Shown: positions 37,577 to 48,929 of the stretch, one piece after another
Layout of the letters: every line of letters begins with the position of its first letter
How positions within the stretch are numbered: the first letter of the stretch is position 1
Source of the DNA: Druceiella hillmani
Taxonomy: Eukaryota; Arthropoda; Insecta; Lepidoptera; Hepialidae
DNA length: 64,000 bases
Assembly: GCA_039881145.1 (NCBI GenBank)
Contig: JAYKKI010000006.1
Coordinates: 19,908,501 to 19,972,500 of the forward strand
Direction: 5' to 3'
Translations under genes and position numbers: made by a program
The notes under the pieces: model-generated
What the model was told of the DNA's origin: nothing
What the model saw: only the letters and a program-made list of their open reading frames with translations
Databases searched by the model: none

Positions 37577-37662
37577 TCTTCTTCTTCGACGAGTCTTTTA
37601 CATTCATTTCCGTCACAGTCGTAGTGAATCCAGAAGAAACTCTTTCGAAATTATACAAAGAT

Positions 37663-38090
37663 CCATTTTTAGTGTTCCGTAGCTAAAGGGCAGAAACGGA
37701 ACCCTATTAATTTCATCTTGTCTGTCCGTTCGTCTGATTGTCGATACGTCTGTGTGTTCGTTTGTCACAACCATTTTATTCGGATATTATTGGTATAATG
37801 TAGATGAAATTTGGATGGTAGATGTCTTCTTAAACTGCCATACAATGAAATAGCGGAATTAGGAAAAAAATAATAATAGGGGTGGCACATGTAACTGAGG
37901 GATGAAAATAAAAGTCCAGTGCAATATACGTGTGTTCAAATGATATAGAGGTTCCAAAATATTTCTTTTATTTAAGTCAATAGTACTAAAGTTTTTAAAA
38001 TTCTAACTTTTCATCTAATGTGTGTAAAATTCCGAAATGAAAATATTAGCTAAATCTATAGAATTTAAAGCATTAATAAAGTCAAATAAA
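37663..38090 (+). repeat. GTTCCGTAG interspersed repeat, copy 2
   Basis: It begins TTTTTAGTGTTCCGTAGC and AAACGGAACCCTATT, so the short terminal hairpin (GTTCCGT/ACGGAAC) is preserved. TTGTCTGTCCGTTCGTCTG, CACAACCATTTTATT, GAAATTTGGATGGTAG and ATGTAACTGAGGG follow. It is in direct orientation with the copy exactly 4.0 kb upstream and clearly diverged from it. Confidence 0.85.
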
Positions 38091-38246
38091 TGTGTACATT
38101 ATCTTTAAGTTTAGGTCATTTAAATTAAGAAGCGAAATAATCATTACTATTATAAAATATTCATTATATTTAGTCGATAAAGTACGAAAGGTTCCATTTT
38201 AAACTAAATGTTTGCTTTGTTATATGTCAGGAAACCAGCAATAAAA

Positions 38247-38945
38247 TTAATCAAGGTATACGTCTAAACTATTGAAACACTTCTGCCATCTTAATGATAT
38301 CTTATTAGTGCCTGCAGCAAAGAAACCTGGAAAGCTAGTGGTGATAAAATTGCAAAAGGTGTTTTCTACAGCTTGCTCAGAATCAGCTATTTTTTCTCGC
38401 AAGACGTGATCCAAGATCTGAGAAAGATAGTTGGGCAACAGTGGGTGACAGAGAGTTTCCAAGTCCTATTTCTCCAATTTTGAGCAAAGTTGTTTGTGCG
38501 AAATTTGGTGCAGCATTGACCTAAAAGATAATTTTTACGACAGCAGAGAATGGTAGGTTTCCAAACGATTTCTATTCTGATACTCGTTTAATTCGGGCAG
38601 AAACCATCTATTAAATTTCTTAATCTTGGCGATTTATTTCAAATCATTAAATATTTTTTGTACAGTAATTTCAAATATTACTGCTAGCTCTCGTGTAGTT
38701 TGAGATGTATTCATTTCCACTATTGCTTTCGGTTCGGTTGTCGTCAGGTTGCCCCCGTGGCTCATATTCATGGTGGAAGATGAAATCGTAGAAAAGGAAT
38801 ATTTAAGAATTAAACCATCGATCTACCGGGCTTTCCTTAGTCACATTCTTGCTGAACATTTCTTTGATATTTTAAACTGTTTGCACTGCATTAGTTCCAC
38901 GATGAAGCTCACATTCGAAAATAATGCGAATTGTTAACTTAAGAA
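38247..38945 (-). pseudogene. Mariner-family transposase, internally deleted
   Basis: This is a relic of a cut-and-paste transposase of the IS630-Tc1-mariner superfamily. Read on the minus strand, the N-terminal DNA-binding part gives CELHRGTNAVQTV, DRWFNS, EYEPRGQP, TSQTTRELAVIFEITVQKI and RWFLPELNEYQNRNRLETYH, in the usual mariner order. Around 38.52-38.54 kb it jumps to VNAAPNFAQTTLLKIGE, which corresponds to the HDNARPH region. It closes in frame with LREKIADSEQAVENTF, SFPGFFAAGTNKISLRWQKC and a stop at 38247. About a third of the protein, including the first catalytic Asp (DEKW block), is missing. The second catalytic Asp is replaced by Val. Stops and frameshifts are present. No terminal inverted repeats were found by eye. 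Confidence 0.9.
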
Positions 38946-38949
38946 ATTA

Positions 38950-39400
38950 AGAAATTTAATCTGAAAAAGTTATTACATACGTTATATACGTTACCTAAAA
39001 CAAAACACGCATATAAGAGACTAATGACTTATTTTCACAACACCAAAAACTATAAAAGTGGTATTCCAATAATATTGTGAAACAAAACTTTATGTTATTT
39101 AACGTTTTACACTTAAATGACTTAATAAAATAAACAGTGGACAAAATGAGAAGATTAAAATGAGGCAATGGAAGAATATCTCCTGAAAAACTTTGAGAAA
39201 TAACATTAGAAACGAAGATATGAGATTAAGTTTTGGAAAGTTTATAATTTTGCTACTGATTATTTACAAAGAAATACGATTTTAAACACAGTTCAGTAAC
39301 GAAAATTGGTTTTTTATTCCAGGGTAATTTTGATTTAAGCTCACGCCTATTACAATAGTAATATGTAAATTTATTACATGTTAGAAAGTAAACCGCTAAT
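38950..39400. other. No feature recognised
   Basis: AT-rich DNA between the mariner relic and the inverted-repeat arm. I could not see a mariner terminal repeat here. Confidence 0.4.
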
Positions 39401-39406
39401 CAGATT

Positions 39407-39525
39407 GCCGTAAGAAAATGGCAAATAACATATGGATATCTCATTCTAAACATGCACAGAAATGTTGTACAGAGAGAAACTTCTGATTTTATTTACTCCT
39501 CATAAAACTTTCTACCGGGCACTAT
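39407..39525 (+). repeat. Long inverted repeat, left arm
   Basis: About 119 bp, from GCCGTAAGAAAATGGC to TCTACCGGGCACTATA. It matches the reverse complement of 40521-40638 except for about three substitutions and one 4-bp indel. The arms are much more alike than other repeats in the window, so the structure is recent or maintained. Confidence 0.95.
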
Positions 39526-39816
39526 ATCCGCTATACACTATAGACCGCTAATAATTCCGGATATGAAAATATGTCGAGGAAAATCATTTGTTTCAGTAGT
39601 GAATTGTCGATGCAAATGAAGTATTATTATTTTTCTAAGTTACAGGCGCCACAGGTTCAGTAAAGTAATGGAAATTGATCACGAAGTCTTGAAAATTATG
39701 CACGATTTTAAAACATAGTTAATGAATAGTACGTGTACTGGCATAACATGTCGATTATATTTTAGTTATAAAAATATATCCAAGTTTAAGTCGGCGTTTG
39801 ATCATTGCAAAATACG

Positions 39817-39848
39817 AAAGGTTGATTGTTGACGATTGTTCAACCTTT
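39817..39848. repeat. 9-bp-stem hairpin
   Basis: AAAGGTTGA and TCAACCTTT flank a 14-base spacer containing a small TTGTTGACGATTGT repeat. It lies inside the loop of the long inverted repeat. Confidence 0.7.
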
Positions 39849-40191
39849 GAAACTTATTGTGAGCGTGTGCAAAGCATTGGGCAAATATAATGTAATTAAT
39901 ATTTCCATCAAATAAACATTCATCGGCACGCTGCGTCGAAAGTGGTTGAATTTTTTGAAAGGTTATATTCGAGTAAAGATATTTCAGCCGTACAAATGCT
40001 CATTTGGATGACACTGTCATTACAGATTATTATATTTACAAAGTCGTTGATGTTAATGAAAAAAGTATGTATTTTGCATGAAAATTATGTCCATTTAAAT
40101 TCAATACTTAACAACAGTATCCAATACGTTTAAAAAACTTGCTTAAACGGTAAATGATTTAATTTCTTTTAAAATGGTAGCTGTCAGATGA

Positions 40192-40241
40192 CCATGATAC
40201 TATTGGGGACAAAAGAATTTTTGTCCCCAACAGTATCATGG
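40192..40241. repeat. 23-bp-stem hairpin
   Basis: CCATGATACTATTGGGGACA and AAA, loop GAAT, then TTTTGTCCCCAACAGTATCA and TGG pair over 23 bp with one mismatch. It is nested within the 1-kb spacer of the 39.4/40.5 kb inverted repeat. Confidence 0.95.
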
Positions 40242-40520
40242 AATGGAAAAGTGTAACTTCTGTTATCTTCCACAAGTATAAAGCTTCTTAACTTAGCATA
40301 TGAAATGAGCAAATCATAATTTCGATCTATTTGCCTATTAATCATATTTAACATCTTATATTACAGACAATACACATATTTAATTGGACTGACACCTGAC
40401 TTGGTACCTAAAAATTAGAATATTGCAAATATATAACTGAATGGTATTTTTTTGGTTAATCACAATTGTCCAATGATGGAAAAATTACATTGGAGTTTAT
40501 ACTTTAAGAATCGATTTTCA

Positions 40521-40638
40521 TATACAGTGCCCGGTAGAAAGTTTTATGAGGAGTAAAATCAGAAGTTTCTCTCTGTACAACATTTCTGCGCATGTTTAGA
40601 ATGAGATATTCATATGTTATTTGCCATTTTCTTACGGC
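40521..40638 (-). repeat. Long inverted repeat, right arm
   Basis: Partner of 39407-39525 in opposite orientation, with 995 bp between the arms. A minus frame of 86 codons (40504-40764) crosses it and contains RKWQITYEYLILNM. The left arm carries the same peptide in part, but it is not recognised. Confidence 0.95.
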
Positions 40639-40639
40639 G

Positions 40640-41855
40640 TAATCGCAATGAAGGAGATTGACACACAGGCTCATATTAATCAACAAAATATAAAACCATA
40701 TTAAATAACAATTAGGTAAATTTAGATTAATATGACTTGTCGTATTATGTCTCCGATGGCTCAATAGATGTATAATAAACTTGTATTAACTAATCCAGTT
40801 TGGAAAATCAAAGATTAGCCGATCAGAGATTGATGTTTTGATTCAATCCTTTAACTTGTGCAGAACGTACTGCGCATCAACTGTTAATTAATTTCAGGCA
40901 CATCTTGGCGTATCGAATTATCTATTGACAACAAAAAGAAACTACATAAAAACAGAGAAAGGGATATTGTTGTAGATATCGGTCCCTTGCAAAGATGTAA
41001 TTGAAAATAAACGCACCGACGGAGCAAGCGTGAAGATGAAAAAAAAAATGATGAAAAAATATGAGGCTATTGCCGAGAAATATAATGCTATTGATAAGGG
41101 TGGATATATAAACAGTAAAATGTACACGTTTATATTGAAATTAGAATACAAAATTCGTTTGTTTGCTGGAATGTTTTTTATGTTTTATTTTATATTTAAA
41201 TACAATGTTACCTATTTTATTCATTCCAAGACAATCGTACTTCAGGAGTAAACTCCAGTAGCGCGTCGGAGCTGACACACACAATTTTTCTTTTACATAT
41301 AAACATAAAATTCTTGAGCAGAATGCATTTAAAAGAGGAATCAATTTACCTTCCATAATTATACATAATGCATATTCATCATCACATAATGCGTATTCTA
41401 AAATATTATTCAACATTTTTGTGTGTCTAACATGTAAAACTTAAGTTAAACAGCACAGTGAAAGTAAATAGGGCCATAAATATTTTTTTCTTTAAAAAAA
41501 ATTATAATTCAATATCATTTAAGTATATTTTAATACAATTGTGGTTTATAAATAAAACCTGTTGCATATACCTGTCTTTAATTCATGTTCAATGACTTTC
41601 AGGTTTCTGAAGGATGAATATCGTCGAGAAGGTTATAAACTTAAATCACTTGTTAAATTTAGGGTACGAGTTCAGTGTGACGAAAATTAATTTTGCGAAA
41701 TTCAATATACAAAAATTTTATTTTTACTCAACATCTGTTAAATTAAAATGGTATTTATACTTGATACCACAACGACATTTATTTATTACAAAAATATTAT
41801 TGCCGAAGTTAATATTTTTGCACAAATCCCAAGGTTTAATTTTCGGACCTCGCTG
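40640..41855. other. No gene recognised
   Basis: AT-rich with several short frames (40942-41151, 41030-41251, 41141-41416 and 41614-41963). They overlap on opposite strands or in shifted frames and show no family signature. Confidence 0.4.
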
Positions 41856-41859
41856 CGGG

Positions 41860-42020
41860 TATACCAAGTCCTAGATATAATATTTGACTCTCACCGCTTT
41901 ATGAATGCAAAATTTGAATACCCTAATACAGGCCAGATGGTTGTAATGAATATATCCAGATGATTGTGCAATCTGCACGCGCGGATCTCATCTAGGGGTG
42001 ATCGGTAAAGAAGACATGAT
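41860..42020 (+). repeat. Higher-order unit 1, 5' block
   Basis: A GC-richer segment with CAGGCCAGATGGTTGTAATG, GATGATTGTGCAATCTGCAC and GGATCTCATCTAGGGGTGATC. It aligns with CAAGCCCTGGGATGATTGCA, ATGATTGTGCAATTTATAAA and GGATTTCACCTGCGGGGTCG at 59.91-59.98 kb. Both lie about 0.45-0.5 kb before the next shared block of their units. The role of this element is unknown. Confidence 0.65.
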
Positions 42021-42322
42021 GGTCGTTTTATTTGTATGTAATTCTGTAGAGGGCGTGTATAAGCGATAAATTCTTTTGAATGCTTTGGAAAGGAAGTACT
42101 ATATTAAATAGAAATATAATAGTAAGTCTTAAAATGTTTTTTTGAAAATAACTTTAAATATTTAAGATAAATTTTGTTGTTTGTGTTTCTTGATTCTCAG
42201 AAATATCTATGAGATGGAGCACATAATAACTATAACATATTGTAACAATTTGGAAAGCATTCAAAAAAGTTACCATTTTGGTTATAATTAATTTTAATTC
42301 AATTATAAAATATAAAAAATAT

Positions 42323-42359
42323 ACAGAGTAATTATTTATTTATAAAGTAATTACTCTGT
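42323..42359. repeat. 12-bp-stem hairpin
   Basis: ACAGAGTAATTA and TAATTACTCTGT form a perfect inverted repeat around 13 bases. Confidence 0.92.
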
Positions 42360-42364
42360 CACAT

Positions 42365-43270
42365 TAAAAATTATAAAAATTATGTCTCTGTTCTTTTTCA
42401 TTACAAATATTTTGTCGATCGTGAGAGATCAGTCGTTTGCCATAACGCTGTGGTGAATTCACCTATACGTGTGAGTAGTTTATAAAATTTATACACAATC
42501 ACAAGATAATAGAGAAGCATTAAAAGCTTATGTACCTAACGTTGCAACTTACGTCACCCTATACGTTATTTATGTGTTAATTCAAGTGCGCAAATTCAAG
42601 TCTTAATTCAAATCCTGTGTGGTGTCTAAGTGAATAGGTGATGCTTGATTTTTTTATAGTAATTTTTGATAATAATCATAATAATTTTCATTGGTTACCG
42701 CCAACATCACAATATCACAAACTTGCTAAAGAAACTATTCAATAATGTTTTTACTGTCCATAAATATATACGATCACGCAGATTTTTGCATTAAAGTGCA
42801 CATAAACTTTATGATCCTTAGTCATTTAATTGTATTTCATAAATATAACGGATTTATAATTCTCAAAAAAAAATTATAATGTATGACTGTAATAATAATA
42901 GCATTACATTAAAACAATTTTAACCATTCATGTCTAGAAGCGAAAATTGTCTCTCTAAATTTCTAACACGCTTCGCCACGAACTTGCACTTTATGCAGCA
43001 ATAATGTCGGGAGTCTCCGTAAATTGAAATAAATTACTGAACAACGTCACAAAGGTCAATTTAAGTTGCTGGCATGATGTGACTATATAAAAATATTACT
43101 CACAAATTACGATGCAAACAGTGAACCTACGGGTATAATGATAATTGTTATGGAGAAATGGGTGGAAAATTCAGCTCCTTTTGTCTTAATATTTCTTTGT
43201 GTCTTACTGTTACATTTTGAAAGTAGAGAGTATTTAAATCAACACGAAAATACACTCCTGAGATAAAGAT
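42365..43270 (+). repeat. Higher-order unit 1, A block
   Basis: The first part (ACAAATATTTTGTCGATCGTG, then GTAGTTTATAAAATTTATAC) matches 60.44-60.54 kb. The middle (AACCATTCATGTCTAGAAGC, then TTGTCTCTCTAAATTTCTAA) matches 52.91-52.97 kb. The core from CTTTATGCAGCAATAATGTCG through GGTCAATTTAAGTTGC (43055-43070) to TGCAAACAGTGAACCTACGG matches both. No coding potential is visible. Confidence 0.75.
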
Positions 43271-43490
43271 AAATTTATCGATTTAGCCACGTGCAGCCTC
43301 TTCAGCGAATTTTGCTTATTGTGTAAGTATACATGTAATCTAGATAGAGTCATAGCTAGATATTTTTGTTAACTGAGATATATTGTGCTAGAAAAAAATG
43401 AAGCCATTTATTGTTTTTACTACTCAATATTTAAACTTGAAATTTAGGTTAGTTATTAAGAAATTATATAAATAAAAAAATGACAGTAGT

Positions 43491-43984
43491 CAAATAAATA
43501 TAATCAATTTAATAATTGAAATATAAACTGCAATTATGTCAGTATAGGTATTTCGAGATTGTTTAAAAATTATATTGGTCTCATATGTTTAAAACTTGGA
43601 TGTGTTGTTTGTTGTATTTTCTTATTTTATATTCGATTACGTTATCATAATTCCGTTAACGCATAGTCTAAACCTATATACAGGTTCCACAAATGTAAAG
43701 CAATACAGGAAATTTAAAACATCTAGTTTTATAATGTTCTTTTATTATTCTCTTCGTGCCACATTTACGCTCAGAGTAAGATTTGGTGTTTGGTAACGTT
43801 CTTACCATTCGACTGTTCTAATAACTTTATCAATGCATAAAAATCAATCTGGAATCCATTAACTAAATTTGGTATCACACTGGAAAGCAAAAAATGCCAG
43901 TTTAAAAGGCATATAAAATAGTTCGCTACGAATAAATTAACATAACGAAGTAACATGTCACTAGAGAATATACTCTGGGGTATC
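43491..43984 (+). repeat. Block C, copy 1
   Basis: About 490 bp from AATATAATCAATTTAATAAT, through TGTCAGTATAGGTATTTCGAG, TATATTGGTCTCATATG and CGATTACGTTATCATAATTC, to AACGAAGTAACATGTCACTA and ATATACTCTGGGG. It is about 85-90% alike by eye to 48.13-48.64 kb, with small indels. The unrelated-looking frames of 66 and 61 codons in it are broken in the other copy, arguing against protein function. Confidence 0.9.
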
Positions 43985-44559
43985 GTGCTAGTAAAAAAAA
44001 CATTTTCTGTTTATATTACTCAATATTTAAACTTGAAATTGAAGTTAGTTATTAATGAAATGCATACATGCTATCAAAGATAATCTTTGCCTAAATTTAA
44101 ATTATTAAAAAAATATTAAAAATCGTTTGGATAGAAGTTAAAACGTTCTGAATACAAGTCGCAATGTGTCATTTGGCCAGTTTCGCGTCTTGTCCGACTT
44201 AATTCTGGCAGCTTCATGTCTTGTCAGTTAACAGTATTATAAAATTAAAAATATGTTTTTTTTAAGAAGTATCTCTGTGATAAATTATCGCATAAAAATA
44301 AAATAATAAAATAAAATTAATGTTTTATTCTATTGTTCTATATGTTGTATTATGTAACCCACTCTTTAAATTTAAATAAAGAAAACTAGAAGATAACTGG
44401 AATATAATAACAAAATTTATTTTAAGCGTAATTTCAATTTAAAAAACTTTTCTAAGGCTATACTCAAAAGTATATTTCAACGTTAAAAAACTTCGTTTCC
44501 AAAGATTTAATCAAAGGTTGTTATTTATACACTACTCCTGCAAAATTACATATAAACGA

Positions 44560-45720
44560 AATGGTTTTCATGTCTGTTTTAAACACCATGCCAATAAAAA
44601 AAATGAACCCCATACGTGAGAGTCTTGTTAAGACAAAGATCTCTAAAAAGTATTGTTGGAATTTTAATTAGCATTATTAAGGAAATGCAATTGCTCCTAA
44701 ACCATCAATTTGGATTTACAACTAAGTCCTCAACAAAAAATTAAGTATATAGAGCCAGAAACAAAAATAAAATGATGTTTGAAGAGATAAAGGTCTTTGA
44801 CATTTGATAAAGACTGGCATGAAAGTTTGAAACTCAAACTTTACAAAAATATTCTAAAACAATATACTAAAATAGTCTTAAATTTAGGTAAAAACTTTAA
44901 AATACATTATCGCAAATGATATTTAAACAAAAGCATATTCTTGCATGTGGACCCAGTACTTCGTCCAGAGTTGTACATTCTTTACACAAGGGACTTGATA
45001 ATCAAAGAAGTAAGAACAGCAACCTTTGTTGATAATATAGCTATCAAGCAAATGGCCAAATTTATGTGAAAATTCACAAAAAAGATGTGTAGTAATAAAT
45101 AAATAGACACAAAAAATTTAAGGAAAATTAAAGGAAATTAAATTAAAGTAAACCAAGTCCACTCGTTTGAATTTTTCGTTACAGAAAATAAATTTACTCG
45201 CCTTATTCATGAAAAATATAATTTATCTCTTATGTTAATACGGCAAAATATTCAGGAATTAATCTGAATATCATATTAAAATCGAAAAACATGTAAAAAG
45301 AAAAGAGGTTATAATGCGAACAACATGTCGGTGGTTGCCAGGAAGAAACTGAGCAATTTCGGCAAAGAATAAAATATTTTTGATACAAATCTGGACTTAC
45401 AGCATTCAAATTTGAGAATGTAACAGGAAAACAAAGATTCTGTAAATAATAACTTTCTAAAATGTAGGGCTGTGGGGCTTTATCAATCCCTTAATCTACC
45501 ACATGCACATTGTCCTATAAGTGACCGAGAAGTGACCAAAATGTATGCAAACATATTATATGTTTGCGGAATCACGAGTCTTGAAATTGAAGCAGTTCTC
45601 AATATGGAGGATGTGCAATGAGGTCTTAAAATAGGAGGTCTTTTCCTCACGAACTGCTGATCTAGAACTTAAAAGGAAAACTATTCTGCAGTAAGTGCTT
45701 CACTCATGTGATTATAATAA
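44560..45720 (+). pseudogene. Heavily decayed LINE reverse transcriptase
   Basis: Fragments of a second non-LTR retrotransposon family, in order on the plus strand. LLLNHQFGFTTKSSTK (about 44.69 kb) corresponds to the NHQFGFRxxHST block. KVFDI..DWHESLKLKLYK corresponds to the AFDxVWHxGLxxKL block with the first RT Asp. HVDPVLRPELYILYTRDL corresponds to GVPQGSVLGPxLYxLYxxDL, followed by RTATFVDNIAI, the decayed catalytic box (FADD to FVDN). A piece reading IQIWTYSIQI at about 45.39 kb corresponds to the usual IWTYGIQLWG block. Many stops and frameshifts are present and the catalytic Asp pair is lost. It is inserted between blocks C and B of the first higher-order unit. Confidence 0.85.
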
Positions 45721-45724
45721 AAAT

Positions 45725-46480
45725 GAAATAAAAGTCATTAATGAATTAGGTGATTAAGGTATTTTTTAATGGTTAACAAACCCACGTCAATCCAACGTGC
45801 GTCTCAAATCTGCGCATTTAATTATTGGTGAATATTTTAGTGTATTCTAATGTCACAGATATAGAATTCTTTAAGTCTGTGATATTCTCGTTAAGGTTCA
45901 TGGTTTAATGTGTTTCGTAACACTAACTTGATTTTTTTATTGTTCGCTACTTCGTGAGTCGAAATTGTGGACAGTTACTTTTTCCACTGATTAAATTATG
46001 TAATTAATTTTTTTTCTTATATTGATTCATATATTTTTCATATAATTGGATGATATAACAGTCATGAGTATATATTTAAATAAACTATGAATCACAATTA
46101 AAATGAAATTTTATACATTAAAAACATTATTATATTTGTAAAGTTTCCTTAATATATATAAAGTGTATATTTTGTTCACGATTAGAATAAAACAATTATG
46201 AAAAAACATTTTTGTTTCATGAAACTAAAATTTCACCAAAAAATTAGTTATTATTTTCAAATAATACTCATCATAATCGAATTTCATTAGTATCACCACG
46301 AACTCGATTCCGGCCAGTTTAAATAATTATTGGTGATGACGCGGGATGATAAAGGTTACAAATAATAATAACAATTTATGAGAAAAAAGAAAAAGTCGAA
46401 GAGGAAACACTTAAATTTGACAGATAGGTGGAGAAAAAGGGAAAGGAGGACCTATAAAAAGATTCATGAATAAATTTTTT
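45725..46480. other. No feature recognised
   Basis: AT-rich. A short GC-richer patch at 46.29-46.35 kb (CACCACGAACTCGATTCCGG) has no match in the window that I could see. Confidence 0.4.
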
Positions 46481-46484
46481 AAGC

Positions 46485-46740
46485 CACTTAGAAAATACCG
46501 ATAAGCATGCTTAAAGGCCCTCTGTTGAAAGAAGAGTTTGGAGTCGTTATAAAATAGAATTATGTTCAGAAGGACGACCAATTTAAGTTTCCTACGAGAC
46601 GCGACAGCTTTAGCAGGATCTTATGAACTACTTTATGATATGGTTGCGAAAAATGTAGCCCTGCTTCGTGCTTCTTCATTATTGTTAAGTTGACATATAT
46701 TCAAAGAAATATGAGACATACCTTTTGAATTTTTTTAGTG
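46485..46740 (+). repeat. Higher-order unit 1, B block
   Basis: TTAGAAAATACCGATAAGCA leads to the core GACCAATTTAAGTTTCC (46575-46591), GCGACAGCTTTAGCAGGATC, TTATGAACTACTTTATGAT and CTGCTTCGTGCTTCTTC. It aligns with 55.17-55.43 and 61.89-62.15 kb. Compared with the A blocks it has the extra AGCAGGATCTTA word, so A and B are two subtypes of one ~260-bp core. Confidence 0.82.
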
Positions 46741-47336
46741 AAATGTAAAAAGAGTGTTATTTAAGTAACAGTCAAATGTTAAGATTTAAAAAAAATCAAA
46801 TATTAGTCCTGATTAGTATTTGATTTTTTTTGTAGGTATTTATCTATCGTTTTTTATATGTAGGTATTTTTACATTTTACCATAACGATAATATTATCAT
46901 ATAATTAATAAATAATTGATCGTTTTTTTAATTCGTAAATATATTTGAAATGGTGTATTGAAAGTTCAAATTATTACTATTGTTTTAGTTGTCTCAGTGC
47001 CATCACATATGTTATTTCATTTTTCAAATAAACAAACAAAAAAAAAAGTGTAAACAAGTTCGATATATAGAAAATGATATTACATTTAGCCATGTTGAAA
47101 TTATTTGGTATCATTACTAATATATTTATTAGATTGGCGTATTTTCAAAAATTAGATTAATAGTTAAATATTAGAATGTAGTAAAAAAGCTTGTGATGAG
47201 TGAAAAATAATGAGCTTTCACTATAAAAGTCCCGTATTTACATTTTGACTTTGCACTAAAAGTATTCTACGATGAATCAAATTACTTACGGAATGTAGTT
47301 AAAGAACGTGAGTATTTAAATCTAGCGCCAAAAATC

Positions 47337-47990
47337 CATCTAAATTATCTAAAATATTTTTAATATTTTGGGTGTCGATCGCGAACTCATTTGTTTTTAT
47401 CGTGTTGAAATTGAATTCAATAAAACAATTTTATTTATAGGCAATACCGGTTTTTAAAGGGACTAGGTATAAAAAGTGGGATAGAATCTATAAAATATAT
47501 ACTGCATCAGAACTTTGCGTAAAACTTTTCGGCAATTAAAAAAATCATTAACACTGGCTTTATTCAAATATACGCAGAGCTATTTGCTTTTGACACCCAC
47601 ATCCGGTTATAAACCCTTGCATGGCTATCTGTCCATTCTTCTCTCTCGATCTTAAATTGTTTACGATTACAGAGGCCATCATTGGATTTCTACAGTGAAA
47701 ATGCCTTTACATGTCTTCATTTCAAAAAAATGTGTTCGCCTCGACTTTCAATATCGTCTTTTTAAATTTTGATTCGGTTTTCCAAATGAAAATTAATGCA
47801 TTTTTAAAAGTTTTATACATTAGTACAACAAGCCAAAAACATCAAAGAAATCTAAAGTCTTTGACCCGAAAGGCATTTTTAATAAGCTCTTAAATATTCC
47901 AATAACAGGTGAGTGAGCCGCCATAATTGTTTCGGGAAATGATTTTGTAATTTGTGGGTCGAATGGAGTCGTCACGTCACGTTTAATGAA
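47337..47990 (+). repeat. Higher-order unit 1, D/E blocks
   Basis: GTGTCGATCGCGAACTCATT and CGTGTTGAAATTGAATTCAA correspond to GTCGATCCCGAACTTTTGC and ACGTTGAAATTTTGTTAAAT at 56.39 kb. TCTCGATCTTAAATTGTTTA (47.65 kb) and ATGATTTTGTAATTTGTGGG (47.94 kb) have partners at 56.63 and 56.70 kb. Near 47.91 kb, CAGGTGAGTGAG resembles a strong 5' splice donor, and GCCGCCATAATTG and TTTTTATTGC follow; no exon is recognised. Confidence 0.55.
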
Positions 47991-48129
47991 TTTTTATTGC
48001 TGTAAATCTATAAAGTCGACGTCATGTCTTTTTTCGGAATGAAATTACCTATAAAAAGAATAAGTTGACACAAAATCAAAAATGTTTTTATAAAAAAATA
48101 TATGATTAAAAAAAAGACGGGAGGCAAAT

Positions 48130-48640
48130 AAGCATAATCAATTTAATAATTGAAAGATAAATTGTAGTTACGTCAGTATAGGCTTTCCGAGATTGTCTAA
48201 AAATTATATTGGTCTCATATTTCTAAAACTTGGTTGTTTGTTGTATTTTCTAATTTTATATGCGATTACGTTATCATAATTCCGTTAACACATAGTGTAA
48301 ATCTATATACAGGTTCTACATATGTATAACAATACAGGAAATTTAAAACCTTTAGTTTTATAATGTTCTTTTATTATTCTTTTCGTGCCAGTTATGCTTA
48401 GAGTAAGATTTGGTGTTTGATAATTTTCTTAGTATTCGACTGTTCTAATAACTTCGTAAAAATCAATATCGGATCCATTAACTAAATTTGGTATCAATAA
48501 AATTTTAAAAACATATTTCGAAACATACCAAGTATGACACTGAAGAGCATAAAATGCCAGCCATATAAAATAGCTCGCTACGAATTAATTAATATAACGA
48601 AGTAACATATCACTAGAGAATATACTCTGGGGGTTCGCCT
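48130..48640 (+). repeat. Block C, copy 2
   Basis: Second copy of the 43.49-43.98 kb block, 4.65 kb downstream in the same orientation. It has an extra ~45-bp segment (48.50-48.54 kb) but keeps both ends (CATAATCAATTTAATAATTG and ATATACTCTGGGG). It lies 1.6 kb after the B core, the same spacing as in unit 2. Confidence 0.9.
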
Positions 48641-48929
48641 GAAGGTAAAGTAGCCTGGAGAGAGTGTACGTAAAATTTAATTTTTTCTCGAATTTATTAC
48701 ATTACTACTTGTAGATAGATACATTACAGATAAATAATGTTAGTAAGTCAATTTTTCGAATTAAATTACAGTGTTAGAGAATAAAATCTCTTCATTAGTG
48801 TACACTTGAGTACAAAAGTTAATCGTTGTACAAAATTGACGTTTATGTGTTAATTAAAAAAAATGGAATTATGGAGACTGGTAGTTCTTTTCAAAGGTCT
48901 TTTTGACGTGATAACGCCTTATAAATCGA

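Noticed and set aside
39942..40133. Frame beginning VEFFERLYSS, faintly like a LINE endonuclease-RT linker
   Set aside because: Only a few residues agree, with no flanking RT or endonuclease blocks.
47905..47918. CAGGTGAGTGAG as a true 5' splice site
   Set aside because: A good consensus match, but no upstream coding exon or acceptor pairing could be identified.
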